Below, in pieces: positions 28,206-36,529 of a DNA stretch of 64,000 nucleotides. Below the pieces are notes generated by a model, which was not told the origin of the DNA, did not search any database, and saw only the letters and a program-made list of their open reading frames with translations. Each line of letters begins with the position of its first letter. Positions within the stretch are counted from its first letter, which is position 1. This stretch comes from Chaenocephalus aceratus. Lineage: Eukaryota; Chordata; Actinopteri; Perciformes; Channichthyidae. The stretch lies in contig CM043791.1 in the NCBI GenBank assembly GCA_023974075.1, positions 22,642,662-22,706,661 of the forward strand, given 5' to 3'. The translations under genes and the position numbers were made by a program.

Positions 28206-28646
28206 GAGCACATCTCTAATGGTAGCCGGGCTAGCTTAACAGTCCACAGACTGAACCAAAAGCTAATTTCGGTCGACGGGCGTTAGCCGGCTACCCGATT
28301 CTGCCTCGCAGAAGAGTATAGTACTAACACACCAGTTAGTATTATAATCAACCTCGCCGTTCTTCCTCTGGAATTAAGGTAAGGTTTTGATTCTCAAGTT
28401 AGCAACACACCAGTTGCCAGCTGTTTTTTCCCTCACTGCCGACACCACGGTAGCGAGGACGTTTTTTCTTTTCTCTTCTCACGGAGGAGAAAAGGATTAA
28501 AAGAATATTACCACACCAGGTAATATTCTTTGAGGAAAAAGACCCACACTGTCCTTTTTTCTCCGGATTAAAGACAGATTGGTAACACCTTTTTTCTCGA
28601 CGTACCTGTTAAGAGCGGGTCCTCTCCACGCCTCGCGGCGAACGAG
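28206..28646 (+). other. DIRS 5' leader with repeated ACACCA-loop hairpins
   Basis: 441 bases between the left terminal repeat and the gag-like frame, without a long open frame. Three hairpins with the identical loop ACACCA closed by C-G are at 28322-28341 (7-bp stem), 28402-28417 (5 bp, plus 4 more beyond a mismatch) and 28501-28530 (12 bp). Three further copies lie in the coding part. A separate hairpin with an 8-bp CTTTTCTC/GAGAAAAG stem lies at about 28469-28495. Confidence 0.8.
28501..28530 (+). other. Perfect 12-bp hairpin, loop ACACCA
   Basis: AAGAATATTACC and GGTAATATTCTT pair perfectly around the six-base loop ACACCA. It is the strongest of the six related hairpins in this element. 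Confidence 0.9.
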
Positions 28647-30278
28647 ATGGACGCCTCTCTCCCTCACACCAGAGGAGTCAGGGACTCGGAGGCTCGACTC
28701 GGAGGCTGCGGGTTGAAGATATCAGGCACAGACTCACACCAGGTCTGCTCGTCCTGCCTCGGGCTGGAACACGCCCAGGAGGCTATCGACAACCCCGGCT
28801 CGTGCGGGCATTGTGCCCGCTTCACCATGAAGAGCCTCCGCCGACGGTTAGCACGACAAGCTAGCTTGTCGGGACAGGATCCCCTCATGTCCATTGATTT
28901 GCCGGCTGGCAATCAAGACGCGGGGGCGTCCGCCGCAGAGTTTGAGCCCCTCACCATTACGGTCTGGGGCTCATCAACAGCGGCAGCCGCAGAACCGGAT
29001 TCCCGCGCCATATCAGGCCGGGACCCGGTGGCGGCAAGAGACGCGGAAACGGGGCCCCACGCTATACCAAGCTGGGGCTCCCGGCTGGACCTCACCATGG
29101 TTTCACCCGCGGAGGATGTCCTAGAATTGGATTACATGGAGGACGAAGCGGATGCCTCTGAGTTCCTCCTGTCTGATTCGGATGAGCAAGAAGACGACAT
29201 CTTCGTGTCATCAGCTCAGGCTGCAAAGCCGGGAGCGATGGCTGCTCTCCCGGGCGATAGCACACCAGCTTCGCCCTGTCTAAGCATGGACCTGCAAGCC
29301 GTGTGTCAGCACACTGCGTCCAGGCTAGACATCCCGTGGCCCGAAATGGCCAAGGAGACCTCCAGGTCCCGTTACGAGGGGAAACATTTTCCCCAAACAA
29401 CGAGGACGAAGAGGCAACTCCTCCCGGTCTTCCCGGAGATGTTGGATGAGGTGTCGGTCTCGTGGAGAGACCGGCCCTTTAGCAACAAGGTCCCAATCCA
29501 GGGTGCCTCCTCCCTTGACTGTGACGGTATGGAGAGGCTCGGCCTGCTCCGCATACCGCCTATGGAACCGCTGGTGGCAACCCACCTCCTACCGAGGATG
29601 GGCCCGTCACCAAGCAGGAACCCCACACTGCCAGCGAAGGCGGACCGATTCCAGTCGACCATGACTGAACGGTCCTACAGAGCCGCAGCATTGTCCGCCA
29701 GGGCTCTAAACATTTCCTCGATGCTAACCGCGTACCAAGCGGAGCTCTGTGAGGATCTGTCGAGCAATCCTGGACTGGCCACTCTGGACGAGATAGCCGC
29801 GGTCACAGACATTTGTCTCCGTGTCCAACGCTGCGCCGTCCAGGCCACGGGCAAGGTAATGGGGATCATGGTGGTGCAGGAAAGAGCTAGATGGCTCAAC
29901 CTCACCAACCTCCCAGACCGGGAAAAGGAAGATGTGCTTGATATGCCCATCGTTCCCGAGGGGATTTTCGGCTCCGCTCTCGCTTCCATGCAGAGGAAGT
30001 GCGAGTCGAAAAAGAAGGAAGACGAGGCCCTCCACCTCTGTCTCCCTCGAAGGGCCCAGCCGCTGCCTTCGCAACAGCGGCCCTTCGCCCAAGCTGCTCC
30101 GAACCCTGCTAGGTTCAAAGTACCGGGACAGCAGAGGGCGCAGCCCACCCCGAGTCCCCAGCCCAGGCAGGAGACGAGGGCGAGTTGGCCTAGAAAATCT
30201 CCGGTTCCGGCTGCAGCCCAGGCGCAACCAACCCAGAATTTCGGCCAGCAGTCGAGGAGGAAGAAGCGAGCGGCCTGA
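28647..30278 (+). CDS. DIRS ORF1 (gag-like protein), 543 codons, open
   Basis: Gag-like protein, presumably the RNA-binding structural protein of the element. Near the N-terminus a zinc-knuckle-like set is visible: C34-x2-C37, H42, C53-x2-C56, followed by a basic stretch (residues 63-71), the pattern I associate with DIRS ORF1 proteins. The middle is acidic (about 155-190), and residues 340-460 look helical. The C-terminal quarter is rich in Pro, Gln and Arg and ends QQSRRKKRAA. The frame is uninterrupted, unlike the rest of the element. The start at 28647 is the first ATG of the frame and the Cys motif follows it closely. Two ACACCA hairpins lie in its first 105 bases and a third at 29253-29275. 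Confidence 0.8.
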   Translation: MDASLPHTRGVRDSEARLGGCGLKISGTDSHQVCSSCLGLEHAQEAIDNPGSCGHCARFTMKSLRRRLARQASLSGQDPLMSIDLPAGNQDAGASAAEFEPLTITVWGSSTAAAAEPDSRAISGRDPVAARDAETGPHAIPSWGSRLDLTMVSPAEDVLELDYMEDEADASEFLLSDSDEQEDDIFVSSAQAAKPGAMAALPGDSTPASPCLSMDLQAVCQHTASRLDIPWPEMAKETSRSRYEGKHFPQTTRTKRQLLPVFPEMLDEVSVSWRDRPFSNKVPIQGASSLDCDGMERLGLLRIPPMEPLVATHLLPRMGPSPSRNPTLPAKADRFQSTMTERSYRAAALSARALNISSMLTAYQAELCEDLSSNPGLATLDEIAAVTDICLRVQRCAVQATGKVMGIMVVQERARWLNLTNLPDREKEDVLDMPIVPEGIFGSALASMQRKCESKKKEDEALHLCLPRRAQPLPSQQRPFAQAAPNPARFKVPGQQRAQPTPSPQPRQETRASWPRKSPVPAAAQAQPTQNFGQQSRRKKRAA

Positions 30279-30760
30279 CAGCCCCTCCTTCTCCCCTCTG
30301 TGACAGAGCTGCTTTCCCCGGCTCGAAACGTGTTCCCACTGCCTCGAGAGATGCCTCAACGTCATCCTCAAGTCCGCATAAAACACATGTCACATCTTTG
30401 TTGTTTAAATAAACCATTTTCCGCTGACGCATCCAGGCTTCGGCCAAGGGCGCAGCTCAAAAAAATGAAAAGAAAAACAATAAACAGTCCGCTAACTATA
30501 AATCCCCTTTTGAGAGCAGCTACGGCCTCTCTCAAAAGGCGGATAATAAACGGGTCTGTGAAGGCATCACCGTCACGCGCATGCATAGTGCCGGCTGGGG
30601 CTGTTAAAACACCACCGCCACGCGCATGCGCAGTGCCGGTGGGGATTGTTGAAATGGGGTACCACCGTGTTCAGACACTAGAGGGCCCCATAACACAACA
30701 AATAGAGTCTCAGAGGGTAAGAGATGTGACATCTCCGCTGGCTCTAAGGAGCACACAGTG
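30279..30760 (+). other. DIRS spacer between ORF1 and the RT region
   Basis: An open frame from 30300 runs through this stretch into the RT domain but its first part (residues 1-150) has no recognisable domain. Two near-identical units containing CGCATGC and AGTGCCGG with a following GGGG lie at about 30577-30600 and 30622-30645, a small tandem repeat. Confidence 0.55.
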
Positions 30761-31497
30761 GAAGACGCTCACAACATCTGCTTGGGTTTTCAAGACAGTA
30801 ACACGGGGTTACAGACTCCAATTCGCTGTCACCCCCCCTCGTTTCTCGGGCATTTTGTATTCACAAGCCCGGGGAGAGTCAGCCCATATTCTAGAGAGAG
30901 ATCCTCTCACTTCTAGAAAAGAGGGCTATATCTATTGTACCTGCCGAGCAGAGTCAGAGCGGCTTTTATTCCAAGTATTTCCTCGTTCCCAAACGAGGAG
31001 GGAACGGAATTCGGCCAATACTGGATTTGAGGGTTCTGAACAAATATCTAAAAAGATACAAATTCAGAATGCTCACTCACACATCTCTGCTGCGTCTCGT
31101 GCGACAAGATGACTGGTTTACATCAGTCGACCTGAAAGATGCGTATTTCCACATCCCAGTATATTATCCACACAGGAAATATCTGAGGTTCGCATTTCAG
31201 GGGATCTGTTACGAATACAGAGTACTTCCCTTCGGCCTGTCTCTCAGTCCAAGAGTGTTTGTACGATGTACGGAAGCCGCGATAGCCCCGTTAAGACAAC
31301 AGGGTATTCGCCTGGCGACCTACCTGGACGACTGGCTGCTTCTCGCACAGTCGGAGCAGGAGGCTATTACACAGACAAGTGTCCTCGTAAAGCACCTGCT
31401 CAACCTGGGTTTCATAATAAACACAGAGAAGAGCATGCTGTGCCCAGCACAGACTGCACTCTTCCTGGGCGCTATGACGCGCGGAGAGTAATGGTTA
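30761..31497 (+). pseudogene. DIRS reverse transcriptase, frameshifted and cut by a MITE
   Basis: The frame from 30300 carries an RT lead-in (WVFKTVTRGYRLQF, PPRFSGILYSQ) up to about 30900, where a one-base frameshift moves the domain to another frame. From there the other frame reads SLLEKRAISIVPAE, then RPILDLRVLN, VDLKDAYFHIP, GICYEYRVLPFGLSLSPRVF and the active site YLDD at 31321-31332, to LGAM near 31482 and a stop just before the MITE at 31498. VDLKDAYFH and YLDD are typical of DIRS/Ty3-type polymerases. The connection region expected after the LG motif is missing. Confidence 0.9.
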
Positions 31498-32114
31498 CGG
31501 CCCCTACACACGGCGGCGTGCGTTGCCGCTTGGCGGTGGGCGTGTCTTGAGCTTGGGGAGTCAACGCGAGCAGCCCGACCAACAACCAACCACATGAATG
31601 TCCCGCCCCGGACATACAAAGCAAAGCATTCATGCTACATCCATTCTGGCTAAATATACTGTCTATGCTTGCTAGCTGTCCATTCAAACGAAGTACACTG
31701 GATATAAACTCCCCAAACAAGCGAAAACCTACCAGTTTCACCCACTGTCTTTGCCACCTCCCCCCATGCCTGGCTCCTCCGGTTTGTATCCCTGTATGGT
31801 TCCCTACCGCCACGATCATTTTCTCCTCCTTTTGTTGACATATGGGAAATAACTGCGGTCTGGCTCTCCCAACATACACCCGGTTTGATTGGCTACTGCT
31901 TGTACTGTCAGATTTACATACGAGTGATTTGATTGGCTGACGCCTCCGTCGAGGCGGCAAAAGTAGAACATTGCTCTACTTTTGCAGCGAGCACCTCGAG
32001 AGAAGCTACGCTTTGCTCCCACAATGCAGTTCGGCGAATCGTGACGTCACCCCATTCAAAGTGAATGGGCAGAAGCGTTGAAGCGGTAACGCACGCCGCC
32101 GTGTGTAGGGGCCG
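31498..32114. mobile_element. 617-bp MITE (PIF/Harbinger-like) inserted in the DIRS pol region
   Basis: Terminal inverted repeats begin CGGCCCCTACACACGGCGGC at both ends and match for about 33 bases with one mismatch. The flanks are TTA at 31495-31497 and 32115-32117, the 3-bp duplication used by PIF/Harbinger elements. If the ends are drawn one base in, GTTAC gives a 5-bp alternative. There is no transposase frame. The body is CpG-rich near the ends and AT-richer inside. Confidence 0.85.
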
Positions 32115-32989
32115 TTACTGTGAAATGCGTAACGGCACTGCGCCACTGGCTGCACCCGACTTTTCTAGTACGGGGCGTGCCTATGGGTGCTGTCCTTTCA
32201 CGGAAGGTGGTCACCACGGACGCATGTCTGACAGGTTGGGGAGGTATTTATGAAGGCCGTCCGGTGAGGGGTCTCTGGAGCAGAGACCTCCAGCGGGCGC
32301 ACATAAATTACCTAGAGCTTTTAGCGGTGTTCCTCACCCTAAAACGCTTTCTGCCTTTCCTCAGAGGACACCATGTCCTCGTGAGGACAGACAATACGAC
32401 TACAATATCGTATATAAACCGCCAAGGGGGTTTGCATTCTCTCGAGTTACACATGCTGGCACGCAAACTGATCTTATGGAGCAGCGGGCGTCTCCTCTCT
32501 CTGAGAGCGACGCACGTACCGGGTGTGTTGAACCTCGGGGCTGACCTACTGTCCAGAGGTACACCACTTTATGCAGACTGGACTCTGAGCCAGCTGTGGG
32601 TACGTTATGGTAGAGCCACGGTGGACCTGTTCGCATCAAAAGAAAATGCTCAATGTCAGCTGTTCTTTTCGATGCGCGACTTAAACGCACCGTTAGGCGT
32701 GGACGCACTCGCACACGTTTGGCCTTCGGGCCTTCTGTACGCGTTCCCACCCCTGGCTCTGATTCCCCAAACTCTGGCCAGAGTGAGGGAACAACGCCAC
32801 ACACTTATCCTGATAGCTCCGCACTGGCCAGCTATGTACTGGCTGGCGGAGATTTATCAGCTGCTGTGCGGGCAGCCATGGCAGCTCCCGCTACGCAGGG
32901 ACATACTGTCCCAGGCGGGGGGGGCGATCTTTCACCCACACCCAGAGCGCTTGGCCTTATGGGCCTGGCCCGTGAGTGGTACAACCTGA
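32115..32989 (+). pseudogene. DIRS RNase H domain and following region
   Basis: An open frame continuing from the MITE edge carries all four RNase H acidic residues: D of VTTDACLTGWGG (about 32219), E of NYLELLAV (about 32315), D of VRTDNTTTISY (about 32390) and D of GADLLSRG (about 32543). The segment after it (YGRATVDLFASKENAQC, HTLILIAPHWPAMYWLAEI) is the conserved DIRS extension after RNase H. The frame ends at 32989 because a frameshift near 32970 separates it from the recombinase. Confidence 0.9.
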
Positions 32990-33660
32990 ATACAGTGAGA
33001 CTCCCTCATAGGGTGATAAACACTATTCAGAGTGCGAGAGATTCCTCCACCAGGTCTCTCTAATATAGTGCTGTTACTGGTCCTGGCTTCCGCCAGGCGA
33101 GCCAGTAATGTTTTCATGTACTATCTGTACATATTTTTTCACACACTCGGTTCACCCCAGGGCAAACGAGAGTGTTGTTGAAGCCCAACCCTGCCCTTAT
33201 ACCCAAGGTGGTTGGGTCATGTACCCCAATGGACATTGAGGCATTTCCTCCGCCGCTGTGTTCCTCCGGGGAACAGCAGCCGGATTTGCTGTGTCCAGTT
33301 CGTGCTTACGCACCTGTATGGACAGATCAGGGGTGCTTGTCATAATGACCAACTCCTGGTCTCCTGGGCTAACCCTTATAAGGGCAAGCCTGTTACTAAG
33401 CAACGGCTCTCCCACTGTTTTGTGGAAGCAATTGCTTTGGGGCCCATACGAGTCAGAGTTCGCAGGCACCCTCGGGTCCGCGAGCTCTTTCGACTCAGGG
33501 TCTGGCTGTATCCTGGGCTCTGTCCAGGATGCCTCCCATCCAAGACATTGGTGCAGCGGCGAGCTGGTCCTCGCCGCTCACTTTTGTCCGCCTCTTAACA
33601 GGCTGGGCGTTCTGCTCCCAGTGTGACTCAAGCAGTGCTGGGCACCTGGTTGAGTCAGAG
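32965..33660 (+). pseudogene. DIRS tyrosine recombinase, decayed
   Basis: Pieces in all three frames are recognisable in order: WYNLNTVRLPHRVINTIQSA, SARDSSTRSL then stop (about 33063), EAFPPPLCSSGEQQPDLLCP (about 33237), DQLLVSWANPYKGKPVTKQR with LSHCFVEAIAL (about 33350-33440), and PSGPRALSTQGLAVSWAL to IQDIGAAASWSSPLTFVRLL (about 33470-33595). Family members I recall have a His-x-x-Arg type motif (RAHSTR) where this copy has RALSTQ, and an FVRFY-like segment with the nucleophilic Tyr where this copy has FVRLL. The enzyme is therefore dead by both frame and active site. Confidence 0.85.
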
Positions 33661-33735
33661 CTCTACCTGTTAAGTTCTGGTTGGTTTGGTGATTTTCGAG
33701 ATAAGCTCATCTGGCAATACGTGAGCTACAATTTC

Positions 33736-33830
33736 CCATAGTGAGACATCGAAAGGAGTGTTATGAATGAGAACTATAGGTTACTTACGTAACCCCAGGT
33801 CTCACAGTAACATGAAGTGAGATGTCTCAC
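33736..33830 (+). repeat. DIRS internal complementary region
   Basis: 33736-33775 is the reverse complement of the left terminus 28015-28054 with one mismatch. 33772-33830 is the reverse complement of the right terminus 34016-34074 with four mismatches. The two overlap by AACT, the complement of the AGTT found at both element ends. This arrangement is the template used to complete both termini during DIRS circular replication. Confidence 0.93.
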
Positions 33831-33852
33831 CAGACGGCCCTCCTTGCTATGG

Positions 33853-34025
33853 TGAAGCGAGAAGAGGTGCTTATTTTGAATGACGCATGCGTCGTGGCGC
33901 AGGCTACTTATAGGGGGTGATTTCCCCTGACGTTGACGTCAAAGATCACCAGCCAATCAGGATTGGCGTAATGAGATTGATGCTTCTGTTTGCTCCGCGA
34001 TGAGGCGCATCCATAGTGAGACATC
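33853..34025 (-). repeat. DIRS right inverted terminal repeat
   Basis: Reverse complement of 28040-28205 with the same CCAAT, CRE and TATA-like motifs facing left. The element continues beyond it with a right-specific end, 34026-34074, absent from the left side. Confidence 0.93.
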
Positions 34026-34051
34026 TCACTTCATGTTACTCTGAGTACTGG

Positions 34052-34074
34052 GGTTACGTAAGTAACCTATAGTT
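34052..34074. other. Candidate recombinase site at the DIRS right terminus
   Basis: GGTTAC (34052-34057) and GTAACC (34062-34067) form inverted arms around GTAA, three bases before the terminal AGTT (34071-34074). The copy in the internal complementary region preserves the arms exactly. Inverted arms next to a short core are what tyrosine recombinases bind; the role is inference. Confidence 0.45.
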
Positions 34075-36465
34075 TGTGTCCCATGAACTCAAATATTTTT
34101 AGAAACATTGTTAGTGCAGGTCGTAACTGCATCTTATAAAGTTCATCAATGGAGTGGGTTTTTGCAAGAACATTTCATTTGACATGTTCCTATTGTGGCT
34201 TGTTTTGTGGATTTAAAGTTTGCTCTGGTCCGTTATCTACAGTAAGGCCTTATAATTAGAGGCATTCTATCAATATCCCGCCTAACGCTGACTTGGTCTC
34301 TAGAATTACACTTGCATGGCAACGCGGTGCCTTAAGCCTTCATTAGGCACAGATAACACATACCAACCTTGGCGCCCAGCAGCGTTTTCTCATTTGGTCA
34401 GGAAAAAACGGCAGAACATTAATTTCAAACACTGAGGTTTAGGAGCAGCCAGGGAATACTGAGTGCAGTCTGCATCTTTCTTTCAATGTCTCTGCTCCAT
34501 CAGGATGGGATGGGGTTTGTGGAAAGAGATGCAAACTGCCAATTTCAAAAAGTGGGACTGGTCTTTCAATATAATTCCAAACCAATGCCAACAATAGCTA
34601 TACGAATAGCGTTATATGCTAACCCAATATGAGCCAAAGGTTTGTATGAATCATCATTTAAAAAGATATATATTTTTATGCTTCATGCATTGCTCCTTTC
34701 ATCTGGTTGTTTGTCTACGTGTCTATGACCATAAGCCTCATTTTTGTCAATGTGAAGAAAGGTTTTATATACGCACAAAAAAGCAATCAAAAGACGGCGG
34801 TGATACATATTTTTAAGGTTTTGCTTGAGGGAAACAAATCATACAATCCAAAACATCAACAGTAATTACAATGTGTGGTGGTTATATGAATGGATGGTTA
34901 TGATGCAGTATTCAATACAGAAAGAACCTCTCATATGTGAAGTGCTGTCTGGTTTACTCAGATTTAAATTAGCCAGAGCCGCTGCTGGACTGTGAGGATG
35001 ATCTGAGAGAGAGCCAGCCGCTGCTCAGCATGTCCTGAAGTTACCACAGCCAAGAAGAAGCCTTTGATCCAAACAGAGGCTGTTACTCTGTCTTATGATA
35101 CCTGGCAAAACCCCCACCAATGGGAGAGCCTCTCCCTGCAGAACTTCCCCAGTCGTTCCCAGTCCGCTGGTTTGCCCAAACAAGAGTTATAGTGTTTACC
35201 TGAGGCGATGCAGAAACTCAGCTGCTGCCATGTATTGGTCACAGGTGGATTATAGAATAAACACCACCCAGATGGATAGTAGAACTCTTTAAATGCTAGA
35301 ATTCACAGGTGTGGGACTTGTACCGACAGCAGGGCCTTCAGATTATTCAACTATAATATGTGTTTTCTCTCAGTTTCCTGTCCCAGACTCAAACATGAGT
35401 TAGTTCCATGTATGCTCAAAGTTTGTGTAAACTGGGCAGGTCTGGTGTGAAATGTCAAGTCTTTTTCTCTCTGAGTCCGAACAAAAGGAAATTGTCCTTT
35501 GTACCAGTAATGATCATTTGCATTTATATTAGAAAACTGCTTCTTCAAGTGGTGCTTCTCAGTGATTATGCTAACTTCTATCACTGCAGATCCACTGCAC
35601 CTGATAGCAGCCCTTCAATGAATGTGCTTGCTTCAATTCAGCAAGAACCAGAACAGTAAGGGTTATCTTGGCAGTTTGTATTAGTGTTGGGAAAATACTG
35701 AATGTGCTATAAAGTGGGGTTTTTTTCAAACTCAAATTGGGGACTGCTTTTTGTTTGTTCATGGAACCAAATGTGTTTTGCTCAACATGTAGGACTGGAA
35801 GTTACAAAGCTTTAAACGTTAGATGCATACAGCAGTTGCAGCTCAATGACTTGCTTTATAGCCTCCAAGGGAGGCCAGTTGTTCCGGCCAATAAGTCTTT
35901 CTACTTTGCTGCACTGGCAGCAGTGTAATGCGATTATTTACTATCTTCATTTAGCAGTGTAGAGCCAATGGGCATTAGTGAACACAGTTTATTAGCGCAG
36001 ATTCATGGATTAACACGCCACACATCGGAGGAGAAGTGATTGGGGTCGAGGCAAGATCATTAAATAGCTATTCAAATCCACAGTATTTTCACTATGTACA
36101 CAATTTCCAATGACAAACGCTTTTGCATAGTGACATGGTGTATCCTGCTGGTTTAATGAGGCAGTTATGCAACACACATATATCTAAATGAATTCAAGGC
36201 TATTAAACAAGCCACTCCACCTCAGCAGGTATGTGAACACTGCTATATATGCATTGTGTGACTTACACAACATGCACCATTTCCCTACAGTGTGTCACAT
36301 TCAATTTCACAGTGACATGCCAACAGCTCCAGTGAATCTGTGCGATTGCACTTTAATGTATCGTTTTGAAAGGGCCCACTTCAAACTAGATCAGTGAAAG
36401 ATGCTAAACATGTATTATGTAATGTAAGCTAATAGACAGTATGTGTTCAAACTGTTCAGACTTAC

Positions 36466-36529
36466 TCTGCAGTTTCCCAGCTCCTCCACAGACAAGATAA
36501 TGGTCCCACATTTCTTCCCAGGTATGCCA
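36466..36529 (-). CDS. cpne5: Copine exon F: linker into C2B
   Basis: Encodes GIPGKKCGTIILSVEELGNC and R after completing a Gly codon; the donor is GTAAGT. Joined to exon E it gives KPL-G-GIPGKK, which fits the CPNE5/8/9 linker without any missing exon. Confidence 0.94.

Larger units (their letters stand above)
28015..34074 (+). mobile_element. DIRS-like tyrosine-recombinase retrotransposon, interrupted and decayed
   Basis: DIRS elements copy through RNA and integrate as circles using a tyrosine recombinase rather than an integrase. Seen in order: left end extension (28015-28039), left inverted terminal repeat, leader, open gag-like frame (28647-30278), RT and RNase H of DIRS type, decayed tyrosine recombinase, internal complementary region (33736-33830), right inverted terminal repeat and right end extension (34026-34074). 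Both termini carry AGTT and no target duplication is seen, as expected for the class. It is 6,060 bp including a 617-bp MITE. Frameshifts and a lost recombinase site make it non-autonomous. It is antisense to the copine gene. Confidence 0.92.
26097..36465 (-). other. 10.4-kb intron between copine exons G and F
   Basis: More than half of it is one DIRS retrotransposon (28015-34074) in the opposite orientation. Bases 26097-27350 and 34075-36465 show no supported feature. A weak hAT-like scrap is at 27365-27520. Confidence 0.8.

Noticed and set aside
28211..28260. CAGT-CCACAG-ACTG hairpin in the DIRS leader as a seventh member of the ACACCA set
   Set aside because: The loop differs (CCACAG) and the closing pair is not C-G, so it was left out of the count.
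28664..30447. Long minus-strand open frames opposite the DIRS gag frame, such as 29724-30386
   Set aside because: They are shadows of a GC-rich coding region; the plus strand has the Cys/His motif and the DIRS gene order.
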